35,033 nt of DNA. Source: Planctomycetota bacterium (lineage in GTDB: Bacteria > Planctomycetota > J058). Location of the stretch: NCBI GenBank assembly GCA_020425635.1, contig JAGQRJ010000486.1:1-35033 (forward strand), given 5' to 3'. The position numbers were made by a program, and so were the translations under genes. The notes below the pieces were generated by a model. The model worked only from the letters and a program-made list of their open reading frames with translations. It did not search any database and was not told the DNA's origin. Positions 8,801 through 17,700 of the stretch are shown here, piece after piece (positions within the stretch are counted from its first letter, which is position 1; each line of letters begins with the position of its first letter).

Positions 8801-8892
8801 CGCTGGGTGCTCCGTCGACGCGGCCGCGGGGGCTCCGCGAGCAGGGGGTCCGAGTCGACGTGAATCGAGTAATAAGCGACTTCCGTGTCCAC
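5839..8892 (-). CDS. Membrane-anchored Ser/Thr protein kinase with TPR-like C-terminal region
   Basis: The 1,017-residue product has a cytoplasmic Hanks-type kinase domain at ~70-330. It shows a glycine loop LGKGGYGRVYKA (78-89), VAIK with K101, the catalytic loop HRDIKPANLL (D192), DFG (D210), and APEQ of the activation segment. All catalytic residues are present. One membrane helix follows at ~349-371 (LVAGLAAALVAGLVLGLLF). The remaining ~640 residues are Ala/Leu/Arg helical repeats resembling TPRs, placing an alpha-solenoid outside the membrane. Start GTG 8892 is chosen for GAAGGA eight bases upstream; an in-frame GTG at 8916 would add eight residues. Such receptor kinases with extracytoplasmic repeats are abundant in Planctomycetota and Myxococcota. 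The ligand and targets are unknown. It is convergent with the coiled-coil gene. Confidence 0.92.
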   Translation of the reverse strand: MDTEVAYYSIHVDSDPLLAEPPRPRRRSTQRLKPSPERPVHVPAEDPPAAAPAKEQRKKRSDPLLDSTFDRYRIVSPLGKGGYGRVYKAWDPQLERHVAIKVLSRRDRKAYQRFAREITTTARLNHPHIVGIHDSGACAGRPYLVMELVEGECAWELGQSDAAPGPREAARMMADVAHAIQHAHEHGVLHRDIKPANLLITPEGHAYVLDFGLARHTTHGRLTQTGAVLGTPLFMAPEQSRGSDKISERSDVYGLAATFYFMLTGRPPHIAESVDELLDCLLNAPEPPSAHVPGISPELDAIVLRGLETSPERRYPSARAFAEALEAFLEVSQTHEASIVRGTSLALSPLHLVAGLAAALVAGLVLGLLFAGDSEASRLTPVASTAAGVRAARTVLPGETARAAAAQRAGYDEVRTLFEQAQAEASPATRDLLRRELAELALRRNRPHDALTLLADAQTPEDLAWKAYAGIAARDPEAIRATLTALSEHPDPAARTYATALAASDRQLGGYAALLCLRRTPGWWPAELLLAESVLRTSASQARTILAPVLEAHPDHVAALVLDARCLVRLQRRREALGALESARALAAPNLEPRALLLEGALALSFGKDPLDVAADFARARASGLDDPRLHLWWGTALLLGGDSRAADSHLSKARALEAPQILAELTQVELDPRTFRSLDRALQLIPAFNPEPPDASTRAALERGLEELPERAREPLLRARVVAAAGASSQDLLEACAAARSAKPGDPRVALEVARLLVRRDVYAEAERALENLRGQGAAGVEAERLQAELLWRQGREVAALHALGDLATRSSGPASRWARALTAYLRGELSEARAEAKEALGLDSSDAPSQLLLALVDAARGDALLALASASQVFAAQGYSDSLLAAVVVSAGSCAGAQSDAGEHLAGLSPRLNRILRGGSGAFARVEASRVALGSPGAQALAGSWLAEALRSEPGRGQIHLLQGAQLLPRAGEAQVLAVWSRAREVDPELRLPAAYARQFAERFGNVTPLESIFQ

Positions 8893-9148
8893 GGGGCAGG
8901 TCCTTCTTCCAACCACAGGGGTTGCATGGGACGCGCCAGCGGAGCGCTCGCGATAAGTCTATTCGCAGCAAAGGCGGAGTGCAGAAATGGCCCCGAATGC
9001 GGCTCTCCGCAAGGAAGTCAAGATCAGCATGAAAGAAAAGAAGGGGGCGCGGGGTGCCCGTCCGCCACGCAGGAGCCGCCCACGCCCAGCTTCGCGAGCA
9101 CACGGGCGACCAACTCGCCGAACCTCGCCGCGATCTTCCATTTAGACG
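8893..9148. other. Intergenic region between kinase and tRNA cluster
   Basis: The 321 bases between the kinase start (8892) and the first tRNA (9214) hold the kinase leader and candidate -10 (8956-8961, minus) and the tRNA/tuf promoter (9149-9176, plus). The central part, about 8970-9140, has no recognisable gene. A 38-codon frame from ATG 9029 encodes only an Arg/Pro-rich low-complexity peptide and I do not call it. Confidence 0.6.
8956..8961 (-). promoter_or_regulatory. Candidate -10 hexamer of the membrane kinase
   Basis: On the minus strand TAGACT lies about 64 bases before the GTG start, in a locally AT-richer patch (GCGAATAGACTTATCG). It is the same hexamer proposed for the S41 protease. 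No convincing -35 was found. Confidence 0.3.
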
Positions 9149-9176
9149 TTGCGCACGCGGCTCGACTTGTTATAAG
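9149..9176 (+). promoter_or_regulatory. Sigma-70-type promoter of the tRNA-tuf operon
   Basis: TTGCGC (9149-9154) and TATAAG (9171-9176) are separated by 16 bases. This is the best vegetative promoter match in the window and lies about 37 bases before the first tRNA. A strong housekeeping promoter is expected here. It probably drives the four tRNAs and tuf, and possibly genes beyond, because no clear terminator is seen before tRNA-Trp. Confidence 0.7.
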
Positions 9177-9213
9177 AGCGCGTTCCAGACCTCTTTGGTC
9201 TTTCACACCTTAC

Positions 9214-9286
9214 GCTAGCGTAGCTCAATTGGCAGAGCAGTGGTTTTGTAAACCACAGGTTGCGGGTTCAAGTCCCACCGCTAGCT
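9214..9286 (+). tRNA. tRNA-Thr (anticodon TGT)
   Basis: The acceptor arms GCTAGCG/CGCTAGC pair fully. The D arm is GCTC...GAGC. The anticodon stem GTGGT/ACCAC frames loop TTTGTAA with TGT at 9247-9249. The T-arm has GTTCAAG in its loop. CCA is not encoded. It is the first gene of the tRNA-tuf operon. Confidence 0.97.
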
Positions 9287-9300
9287 CCTGAACGTCGTCG

Positions 9301-9383
9301 GGGTCGATACCGAAGTGGTCAACCGGGACAGACTGTAAATCTGTTGGCTTTCGCCTTCGGAGGTTCGAATCCTCCTCGGCCCA
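9301..9383 (+). tRNA. tRNA-Tyr (anticodon GTA)
   Basis: GGGTCGA pairs with TCGGCCC (one G-U). The anticodon stem ACAGA/TCTGT encloses CTGTAAA with GTA at 9335-9337. A long variable arm (GGCTTTCGCC) makes it class II, as bacterial tRNA-Tyr should be. The T-arm GGAGG/CCTCC surrounds TTCGAAT. CCA is not encoded. Confidence 0.97.
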
Positions 9384-9449
9384 TCCAAAACAACCTAACG
9401 AACAACCCAGGTCTTCAAGAAAACAAACAAAGCATCACAAACAACATTC

Positions 9450-9521
9450 GCGGGTGTAACTCAGTGGTAGAGTGTCGGCCTTCCAAGCCGTTCGTCGTGG
9501 GTTCGAGTCCCATCGCCCGCT
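9450..9521 (+). tRNA. tRNA-Gly (anticodon TCC)
   Basis: The acceptor GCGGGTG/CGCCCGC pairs (one U-G). The anticodon loop CTTCCAA carries TCC at 9482-9484. The anticodon stem TCGGC/GCCGT has a U-U mismatch at its outer end. The T-arm is GTGGG-TTCGAGT-CCCAT (one G-U). It is preceded by a 66-base A-rich spacer. CCA is not encoded. Confidence 0.96.
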
Positions 9522-9533
9522 CTTGGAAAACTT

Positions 9534-9606
9534 GCTGCTGTGGCTCAGTTGGTAGAGCACGTCCTTGGTAAGGACGAGGTCATGGGTTCGAGTCCCATCA
9601 GCAGCT
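9534..9606 (+). tRNA. tRNA-Thr (anticodon GGT)
   Basis: The acceptor GCTGCTG/CAGCAGC pairs. The anticodon stem CGTCC/GGACG frames TTGGTAA with GGT at 9567-9569. The T-arm is ATGGG-TTCGAGT-CCCAT. Together with the upstream TGT tRNA this gives two Thr isoacceptors flanking Tyr and Gly, the same order as E. coli thrU-tyrU-glyT-thrT upstream of tufB. Confidence 0.97.
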
Positions 9607-9662
9607 CTCACACGCAAATGCGGTCTCAAAAAGACCAACCGGGTTAGAAAGCCGGAGGAGTA
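9607..9662 (+). promoter_or_regulatory. tuf leader with small hairpin and strong ribosome binding site
   Basis: GGTCT-CAAAA-AGACC at 9622-9636 can form a 5-bp hairpin between tRNA-Thr and tuf, perhaps a processing site. GGAGGAG at 9654-9660 is a strong Shine-Dalgarno sequence immediately before ATG 9663. No separate promoter is evident. Confidence 0.5.
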
Positions 9663-10859
<1,197 letters not shown>

Positions 10860-10872
10860 GGAAGCACAAGGA

Positions 10873-10946
10873 AGGGGCGTAGCTCCAATTGGTAGAGCGA
10901 CGGATTCCAAATCCGTAGGTTTAGGGTTCGAATCCCTACGCCCCTG
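10873..10946 (+). tRNA. tRNA-Trp (anticodon CCA)
   Basis: AGGGGCG/CGCCCCT pair fully. The anticodon stem ACGGA/TCCGT frames TTCCAAA with CCA at 10907-10909. The T-arm is TAGGG-TTCGAAT-CCCTA, and the discriminator is G. It sits 13 bases after tuf and before secE, an arrangement common in bacteria. CCA is not encoded. Confidence 0.97.
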
Positions 10947-10999
10947 TTAATCGATTCGGCGGCCGGCTGCACCGGCCGCTGCGTCCGTAGGTGAAACGC

Positions 11000-11452
11000 A
11001 TGGCACTAGAGCTATACAAGCCGGAAGAAGCGACGCGGTCCCGCGGTCTGCTCGCAGTGCTGCTGGTTGCCCTGCTGGGCTACGGGGTGATCTCGCTCTA
11101 CGAGTTCCTCGGGTTCGACTGGTGGCAGCAAGACCTGGCGCGTGGGGTCCTCGGCGACGAGTTCCCCTTCAGCCCGCGGGTGATCCTCGCGGGGGTCATG
11201 TTCCTGATCCTCGGCCTCGCGGTCTACCTGCTCGTGAATCATCACAAGATCGTCGACTTCCTGATCGACACCGAGGCCGAGCTGCACAAGGTGTCTTGGG
11301 CCCCCAAGCACGAGGTGATCTCGAGCTCGGTGGTGGTCGTCGTCACCACGGTCGTGATCGGCTTGTTCCTGTTCTTCGTGGACTACATGCTCAACGGCTT
11401 GCGCACGTGGCTTCCCTGGGACAACTTTTGGACGACCGTCTTCGGAGGCTAA
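11000..11452 (+). CDS. secE: Preprotein translocase subunit SecE (three-helix form)
   Basis: This 150-residue membrane protein belongs to the SecYEG channel. The SecE core is at ~85-130: an amphipathic helix (DTEAELHKVSWAPKHEV, with the typical K-x-W-P/A-x-x-E/H) followed by a membrane helix (~107-127). Two additional helices at ~16-34 and ~61-79 make a three-TM form like E. coli SecE rather than the one-TM form of most bacteria. An acidic WWQQD-containing loop joins TM1 and TM2. Start ATG 11000 is favoured over in-frame GTG 10991 because AGGTG lies seven bases before it. nusG begins two bases after the stop. Confidence 0.93.
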   Translation: MALELYKPEEATRSRGLLAVLLVALLGYGVISLYEFLGFDWWQQDLARGVLGDEFPFSPRVILAGVMFLILGLAVYLLVNHHKIVDFLIDTEAELHKVSWAPKHEVISSSVVVVVTTVVIGLFLFFVDYMLNGLRTWLPWDNFWTTVFGG

Positions 11453-11454
11453 CC

Positions 11455-12021
11455 ATGGCGAAACGCTGGTTCGTCCTCCGGGTGGGGACCAATCGAGAGA
11501 ACAAGGTCAAGAAGCAGCTCTGGACGCGAATCCAGAGCAACGACTTGCAAGAGAAGATCAGCGACATCCTCGTCGTCACCGAGCGCGTTACCGAGATCAA
11601 GAACGGTAAGCGGCGCACGGTCGAGCGCAAGGTCTACCCCGGCTACGTGATGGCCGAGATCGACGTGCAAGAGGACGGGACCGTGCCGCCCGAGGTGTGG
11701 CACCTGATCCGCGACACCCCGGGGCAGATCAAGTTCGTCACGAACGATCGCCCGGATCGCCCCGTCCCCCTCACCGAGGACGAGGTCGAGAAGATGCTTC
11801 AGCAGAAGAAGCGTCTGGCTGAAGAGACACCCGACACCGTGAACATTGACCTCGAGGTCGGGCAATACGTCCGCATCCGCGAGGGCTCGTTCCAGGACTT
11901 CAAGGGTACGGTCGAGGAGCTGCTCCCCGAGAAGAACATGGTCAAGGTATCGATCATGGTCTTCGGGCGCCCCACCCCGATCGACTTCGAGTTCTGGAAG
12001 GTCGAGAAGTTCGAGGAATAA
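11455..12021 (+). CDS. nusG: Transcription termination/antitermination factor NusG
   Basis: The 188-residue protein has the NGN domain at ~1-115 (WFVLRVGTNRENKVKK, VPTE-like VVTERVTEIKNGKRR, VERKVYPGYV) and a C-terminal KOW domain at ~133-188 (VRIREGSFQDFKGTVEELLPEKNMVKVSIMVFGRPTP). It binds RNA polymerase and links it to Rho or ribosomal S10. GGAGG at 11444-11448, inside the secE 3' end, provides its ribosome site, so the two are translationally close. rplK follows after three bases. Confidence 0.97.
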   Translation: MAKRWFVLRVGTNRENKVKKQLWTRIQSNDLQEKISDILVVTERVTEIKNGKRRTVERKVYPGYVMAEIDVQEDGTVPPEVWHLIRDTPGQIKFVTNDRPDRPVPLTEDEVEKMLQQKKRLAEETPDTVNIDLEVGQYVRIREGSFQDFKGTVEELLPEKNMVKVSIMVFGRPTPIDFEFWKVEKFEE

Positions 12022-12024
12022 GCC

Positions 12025-12450
12025 ATGGCCAAAGAAGTCAAAGGCAAGATCAAGCTCCAATGCCCCGCCGGGCAGGCGACCCCCGCCCCCCCGGTTGGCC
12101 CCGCCCTGGGTCAGCACGGTGTGAACATCGGCCAGTTCGTGAAGGCGTTCAACGACCGCACGCGCGAGCAGCAAGGGCTGATCATCCCGGTCGAGATCAC
12201 GGTCTACGGCGACCGCTCCTTCGACTTCATCTGCAAGAGCCCGCCGGCGAGCGTCCTGCTCAAGCGCGCAGCCCAGGTGGCCAAGGGCAGCTCGGTCCCG
12301 CACACCGACAAGGTCGGCTCGGTGACCCCCGATCAGATTCGCGAGATCGCGAAGACGAAGATGGAAGACCTCAACGCGTTTGACGAGGAGGCAGCCTACA
12401 AGATCATCGCCGGGACGGCCCGGTCGATGGGGATCACGGTCTCGGCGTAG
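12025..12450 (+). CDS. rplK: Ribosomal protein L11
   Basis: This 141-residue protein has the normal L11 length. The N-terminal domain carries the [22 protein letters not shown] signature (thiostrepton-contact prolines), and the C-terminal rRNA-binding domain carries [11 protein letters not shown] and [18 protein letters not shown], ending GTARSMGI. L11 forms the GTPase-associated centre with 23S rRNA. It starts three bases after nusG and 35 bases before rplA. Confidence 0.98.
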   Translation: MAKEVKGKIKLQCPAGQATPAPPVGPALGQHGVNIGQFVKAFNDRTREQQGLIIPVEITVYGDRSFDFICKSPPASVLLKRAAQVAKGSSVPHTDKVGSVTPDQIREIAKTKMEDLNAFDEEAAYKIIAGTARSMGITVSA

Positions 12451-12485
12451 GCAGCCGCTAGAACTCGTCAGCAAGAAGGACGAAA

Positions 12486-13316
12486 ATGGCAGACGACGAA
12501 CAGGCACGCCGCGAGGCGATGGAGCGCGCCAACAAGGCCCGCTCGATGGAAGAGGCCCTCGAGGCCGCGAAGGCGGACTCCGAGGAGAAGAAGCCCAAGA
12601 AGAAGAAGTTCAACCGGCGCTTCCCCGCCTCGAAGCGGCACAAGAACAACCTCAAGGCCCGCGGCGATCGCAAGCAGCGCCGCCCGATCGCGGACGCGAT
12701 CAAGCAGGTCAAGGCCGGCAAGGCCGCCAAGTTCGATGAGTCGATGGAGCTGCACCTCAAGCTCGGCGTCGACGGCAAGAAGGCCGACCAGCAGGTCCGC
12801 GGGACCTTCGCCTTCCCCCACGGGGTCGGGCAGTCCAAGCGCGTGATCGCCTTCGCCGAAGGCCCCATGGCCGACGCCGCCCGCGAGGCGGGCGCGGTCG
12901 AGGTCGGCGGCGACGACCTGAAGGCCAAGATCGAGGGCGGATGGTTCGAGTTCGACGTGGTCGTGGCGCACCCCGCCATGATGCGCATCGTCGGTCAGCT
13001 CGGTCGCGTGCTCGGCCCCAAGAAGCTGATGCCGAACCCGAAGGAGGGGTCGGTGACACCTCACGTCGGCAAGGCCGTCGCTGAGTTCAAGGGCGGAAAG
13101 AGCAAGTATCGCCTGGACGACACCGGCAACCTGCACATCGTCTTCGGCAAGCGCAGCTTCGACGACCAGAAGCTGCAAGAGAACCTGGAAGCCTTCGTCC
13201 GGCACCTGCAGGCTACGAAGCCGACGGGCGCCAAGGGGACCTTCATCGAGACCGGCTCGATCGCCAGCACCATGGGTGTGGGCGTCGCGATCGACCTCGG
13301 GTTCCTGAACGCTTAG
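12486..13316 (+). CDS. rplA: Ribosomal protein L1 with lysine-rich N-terminal extension
   Basis: This 276-residue L1 forms the mobile stalk at the ribosomal E site. The family core begins near residue 66 (PIADAIKQVK...KFDESMELHLKLGVD), followed by VRGTFAFPHGVGQ, GRVLGPKKLMPNPKEGSVT and a normal C-terminus. About 46 residues at the N-terminus exceed the E. coli length. They are charged and low-complexity (KARSMEEALEAAKADSEEKK, then PKKKKFNRR). AAGAAGGA before ATG 12486 supports this start, and no internal start with a comparable site is evident. L1 commonly represses its own operon by binding its mRNA; I did not identify the site. Confidence 0.96.
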   Translation: MADDEQARREAMERANKARSMEEALEAAKADSEEKKPKKKKFNRRFPASKRHKNNLKARGDRKQRRPIADAIKQVKAGKAAKFDESMELHLKLGVDGKKADQQVRGTFAFPHGVGQSKRVIAFAEGPMADAAREAGAVEVGGDDLKAKIEGGWFEFDVVVAHPAMMRIVGQLGRVLGPKKLMPNPKEGSVTPHVGKAVAEFKGGKSKYRLDDTGNLHIVFGKRSFDDQKLQENLEAFVRHLQATKPTGAKGTFIETGSIASTMGVGVAIDLGFLNA

Positions 13317-13329
13317 GAAAGAGCGAGCC

Positions 13330-13869
13330 GTGTCGAAAGAACTCAAGAGCTTGATGATGGACCAGCTGGCCTCGCGCTTCGACGGCGTCGACGGCGGGCT
13401 CCTGGTTCGCACCACGGGCCTCAACAGCGAGAAGACCTACGCCTTCCGCAAGATGCTCAACTCCAAGGGTATGCGGGTCACCATGCTCCGCAACTCCCTG
13501 GCGCGTAAGACCTTCGAGAAGCAGGGCTACCCCACCGGGGAGCTGAAGAAGACCCTCCAGGGTCCGCTCGCCATGGTCTACGCCAAGGACGTCGAGGGCT
13601 CGGCCACCGCCGCGGCGCGCGTCGTCAGCGACTGGAAGAAGGAGACCCGCGACAAGGTCGTCGAGCTCGCTGGCGCGCTCATGGACGGCTCGGTCATGGG
13701 CCCCAAGGAAGCCGAGCAGCTCAAGGACGCGCCGACTCGTTCGGACGCCTACGCCATGCTGGCTGGGGTGCTCCAGGCCCCGATCGCGCAGCTGATGGGG
13801 ACCCTCAACGAGGTGCCTCGCCAGTGGATCGGCGTCTTCGACGCCTACAAGCGCAAGCTCGAGGGGTAG
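13330..13869 (+). CDS. rplJ: Ribosomal protein L10
   Basis: The 179-residue L10 anchors the L7/L12 stalk. The N-terminal rRNA/L11-binding domain is clear (TGLNSEKTYAFRKMLNSKGM, TMLRNSLARKTFEKQGY, LQGPLAMVYA), and the C-terminal helix that binds L12 dimers is Ala/Leu-rich (AYAMLAGVLQAPIAQLMGTLNEVPRQWIGVFDAYKRK). It starts at GTG 13330, only 13 bases after rplA, so the long L10-regulated leader that precedes E. coli rplJ is absent here. Confidence 0.96.
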   Translation: MSKELKSLMMDQLASRFDGVDGGLLVRTTGLNSEKTYAFRKMLNSKGMRVTMLRNSLARKTFEKQGYPTGELKKTLQGPLAMVYAKDVEGSATAAARVVSDWKKETRDKVVELAGALMDGSVMGPKEAEQLKDAPTRSDAYAMLAGVLQAPIAQLMGTLNEVPRQWIGVFDAYKRKLEG

Positions 13870-14044
13870 CCACCCGCTGCTCGAGCCTCCCAGCGGGCCG
13901 CGGGCGCTCGCGCTGGGGCAAGTTTGGATCGGGCGGAATTGCGCCTGGTCTTGATCGATTTTCGCCTTACACTGTGCCGCGTACGACGCGCGGACACGCA
14001 CGCATTCACGACGTAATGGTGGCCAGGGGCCACGGAGAATTGAA
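13870..14044 (+). promoter_or_regulatory. Long rplJ-rplL spacer with candidate internal promoter and RBS-adjacent hairpin
   Basis: The gap is 175 bases, long for this junction (about 66 in E. coli). TTACACT at 13967-13973 contains a TANNNT -10-like hexamer, though its -35 is unclear. GTGGCC-AGG-GGCCAC at 14019-14033 is a perfect 6-bp hairpin ending directly before the rplL Shine-Dalgarno GGAGAA (14034-14039). Both features could help make L12 in excess over L10. Function is inferred. Confidence 0.45.
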
Positions 14045-14470
14045 ATGTCTGTAGCAGAGCTGCTCGAGAAGGTCAACGGGCTCAACGCCGACGAGCGTAC
14101 GGAGCTGTTCATCAGCGCCGCGGAAAACATGAAGCTCCTCGAGGTCGTCGGCCTCGTGAAGGCCATGGAGGAGAAGTGGGACGTCAAGGCCAGCGGCGGC
14201 GGCGGCGGCATGATGATGATGGCGCCCGCGGCGGGCGGCGGTGACGACGAGGCGGAGAAGACCGACTTCGACGTCGTCCTCAAGGAGGCCGGCGACAAGA
14301 AGATCGGCGTGATCAAGGTCGTGCGCGAGCTGACCGGTCTGAACCTCAAGGACGCCAAGGCCATGGTCGACGGCGCCCCCAAGACCATCAAGGAGAAGCT
14401 GCCGAAGGAAGAGGCCGAGAAGGCCAAGGCCCAGCTCGAAGAGGCTGGCGCGGTCGTCGAGCTCAAGTAG
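14045..14470 (+). CDS. rplL: Ribosomal protein L7/L12
   Basis: The 141-residue stalk protein recruits translational GTPases. The C-terminal domain is canonical ([38 protein letters not shown]). The N-terminal dimerisation domain ends with [19 protein letters not shown] but carries an extended start ([21 protein letters not shown]). The hinge contains five Gly then four Met ([16 protein letters not shown]) instead of the usual Ala/Val/Glu run. The family is typically ~120-128 residues, so this one is long. The start is supported by GGAGAA seven bases upstream. Confidence 0.97.
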   Translation: MSVAELLEKVNGLNADERTELFISAAENMKLLEVVGLVKAMEEKWDVKASGGGGGMMMMAPAAGGGDDEAEKTDFDVVLKEAGDKKIGVIKVVRELTGLNLKDAKAMVDGAPKTIKEKLPKEEAEKAKAQLEEAGAVVELK

Positions 14471-14480
14471 CTCGACAAGG

Positions 14481-14500
14481 CCTCGGGCGAGCGCCCGGGG
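14481..14500 (+). terminator. Hairpin after rplL, possible attenuator or RNase III site
   Basis: CCTCGGGC at 14481-14488 pairs with GCCCGGGG at 14493-14500 over eight bp (one U-G) with a GAGC loop, 10 bases after the rplL stop. No U-run follows, so a full terminator is unlikely. In E. coli the rplL-rpoB gap holds an attenuator and an RNase III site; this may be the analogue. Confidence 0.45.
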
Positions 14501-14660
14501 GTGCACGATCCACCGCGCCACGGTGAACCGCGCCCCCACTCTGCGCAGCACGAGGCTGCTTCGAACACAGACGAACGACAGCTCTGCGAGCGGGTGCGGC
14601 GAACGCCGTCTTACCCGGGCGAGCGGACACGAGGGAGCACGGCGCAGCTCCGAAGTGTCC

Positions 14661-14706
14661 GCAGGCCCGGGCGAGGCGCCGGGCGCCTGCCCGCTTGTTT
14701 CCATTT
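14661..14706 (+). terminator. Terminator-like hairpin before rpoB
   Basis: GCAGGC (14661-14666) pairs with GCCTGC (14685-14690), with CCGG (14667-14670) pairing CCGG (14679-14682) inside across a small bulge. A T-rich stretch follows (CTTGTTTCCATTTCT). It lies 36-82 bases before rpoB ATG, so partial termination could lower rpoBC relative to ribosomal protein expression. Confidence 0.4.
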
Positions 14707-14742
14707 CTGGCCGCTGAGGCCACCGCTACGAGGAGACGATCC

Positions 14743-17700
14743 ATGACCAGGGAGATCAAGCGTTTCGGGAAGGTCACCGAGGTGATGCCCCCGCCCAACC
14801 TCATGGAGCTGCAGACCGAGACCTACGAGCGGTTCTTGCAGGTCGACGTCCCTCAGGACGAGCGCGAGCCCCAGGGCCTCGAGGGGATCCTGCGGGAGAT
14901 CTTCCCGATCGAGGGCCCCTACGACGACGGCAAGGTGCGCCTGGAGTACCTCGGCTACGAGCTGGGGCGTCCGCGCTACTCGGCCGACGAGTGCCGCATG
15001 CTGCGCCTGACCTACGGCATGCCCTTCAAGATCCGCGTGCGCCTGATCCGCGGCGAGGAGGAAGAAGAAGAGACCGTCTACCTGGGTGAGATCCCCAAGA
15101 TGATCGGCGGCGGCGAGTTCATCGTGAACGGCGCCGAGCGCGTGATCGTCAGCCAGCTGCACCGCTCGCCGGGCGTCGACTTCGACAAGGAGATCCACAG
15201 CTCCGACCGCGTGCTGCACAAGTGCCGCGTGATCCCCGAGCGCGGCTCCTGGATCGAGCTGCTCGTGTCGCGCAAGGACACGCTCAACGTGCGGATCGAC
15301 CAGTCGGGCAAGTTCCCGATCACGACCCTCCTTCGCGCCATGTTCGAGCGCTACGACTCCGACGAGGAGATCATTCGCACCTTCTACCCGACCTCGGTCG
15401 TGAACCTCAAGGCGCGCGGCGCCTCGAAGAAGATCACCGGCAAGGTCGTCGTGCGCGACGTGGTCGACATGGAGACCGGCGAGGTGCTGCGCGCCTCGGG
15501 TGAGGAGATCCCCGAGGAGCTCGCCGAGCGCCTCAAGGACGACCCGAACATCAGCGAGATCGAGGTCATCGACGAGGTCAACGACTACCTGATCCTCAAC
15601 ACGCTGAAGGAAGAGAACCCGACCCACAAGACGCACCAGGACGCGCTGATCAAGATCTACCTGCGCCTGCGTCCGGGCAACCCGCCGAGCCTCGACAAGG
15701 CGCGCGGGCTGTTCGAGGACAAGTTCGGCAACGAGAACAAGTACCGCCTGGGCCGCGTCGGGCGCTTCCGGATCAACCGCAAGTTCAAGCTCGACCTGCC
15801 CCTCGAGCAGCAGACGCTGACCGAGCAGGACTTCATCGCGGCGATCCGCTACCTGATCGCCCTGCGCGACCCGAACTCGGGCGCCGAGCTCGACGACATC
15901 GATCACCTGGGCAACCGGCGGATCCGCACGGTCGACGAGCTCGCGGCGGAGGAGTTCCGCAAGGGCTTCCTCAAGCTCAAGCGCACCGTCCGCGACCGCA
16001 TGGGCAGCTTCGAGGAGCAGAACCTCACCCCGCGCTCGATCATCAACTCGAAGACCGTGTCGTCGGCGATCGACTACTTCTTCGGGCGCGGCGAGCTCTC
16101 GCAGGTGGTCGATCAGACCAACCCGCTCTCGCAGCTGACCCACGAGCGCCGGCTCTCGGCCCTCGGCCCTGGCGGCCTCAACCGCAAGCGCGCCTCGTTC
16201 GAGGTGCGCGACGTGCACATCTCCCACTACGGCCGGATCTGCCCGATCGAGACCCCGGAAGGCACGAACATCGGCCTGATCGCGTCGCTCTCGATCTACA
16301 GCCGGCTCGACGAGTTCGGCTTCCTCGTCACCCCCTACCAGACGGTGACCAAGGGCAAGCTGACCGGCGAGATCCAGTGGCTGCGCGCCGACGAGGAAGA
16401 CAACGCGACCCTCGCGCCGGCGGACACCGCCGTGGACACCAAGGACAAGATCCTCGGCGACCACGTCATGGCGCGGGCCCGCGGTGAGTTCGAGCTCTGC
16501 GACCCGGGCAAGCTGCAGTACATCGACATTTCGCCGCGCCAGCTGGTCGGCGTGTCGGCGTCGCTGATCCCCTTCCTCGAGCACAACGACGCGAACCGGG
16601 CGCTGATGGGCGCCAACATGCAGCGTCAGGCCGTGCCCCTGATCAAGACCGACCCGCCGCTGATCGCGACGGGCATGGAGCGCGTCGTCGCCGCCAACAG
16701 CGGCATGGTCGTGACCGCCCAGCGCGGCGGCACGATCACCCGCGCGACCTCGAACTTGATCGAGATCGACAACGACGACGTCTATCACCTGCGCAAGTTC
16801 GTCGGGCTCAACGAGCGCACCTGCCTCAACCAGAAGCCGATCGTGATGGTCGGGCAGAAGGTCAAGAAGGGCCAGGTGATCGCCGACGGCGCAGCGACGA
16901 AGGACGCCGAGCTGGCGCTGGGCAAGAACATCCTCGTCGGCTTCATGACCTACGAGGGCTACAACTTCGAGGACGCGATCGTGGTCAGCGAGGAGCTCGT
17001 CCACGAGGACGCCTTCACCTCGATCCACATCGACGAGTTCGAGATCGAGATCCGCGAGACGCGCCTCGGCAAGGAGGAGTTCACCCGGGATATCCCGAAC
17101 GTCTCCGAGAAGGCCCTGCGCAACCTCGAGGAAGACGGCGTGATCCGCGTCGGCACCCGCGTCGCCCCCGGCGACGTGCTCGTGGGCAAGGTCGTGCCGA
17201 AGTCGAAGTCCGAGCTCTCTCCGGAGGAGAAGCTGCTGCACGCGATCTTCGGTCGCATGGGCGAGGACGTGAAGAACGACTCCCTCGAGGTGCCCTCGGG
17301 CGTCGCGGGGATCGTGATCGGCACCGAGCGCTTCCAGCGCAAGACGCACCTCAAGGAAGAGGACCGCGTGCGGATCAAGCGCGAGATCCGCGCCCTCGAA
17401 GACCACTTCGAGGAGCAGATCAACCTCCAGATCGAGCGCATGGTCGTCGCCCTCCAAGACGTGGCCGGCGGCGACGTGCGGCGCAAGGACACCGGCGAAT
17501 ACGTCGAGGGCCAGCTGCTCGCGCAGCTGCCCCCGCGTGAGCTGCGGAACTTCCTCAACTTCCGCGACCTCGACTTCGACGGCCGCCCGAGCAAGAAGAA
17601 CTTCCGCGCGGTGGTCAACCGCTACGCCGACCGGATCGAGGACCTCGACCAGGAGCGCGAGCGCAAGAAGAACCGCCTGCAGCGCGGCGACGACCTGCCG

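Noticed and set aside
9029-9145. Small frame starting ATG 9029 between kinase and tRNA-Thr
   Set aside because: Arg/Pro-rich low-complexity product, with the possible AAGGAAG site too distant; no family resemblance.
6175-9291. A 1,038-codon open frame on the plus strand opposite the membrane kinase
   Set aside because: It is Gly/Ala/Arg/Glu low-complexity, has no domain motifs, runs through tRNA-Thr, and mirrors the true kinase on the other strand. High G+C keeps shadow frames open.
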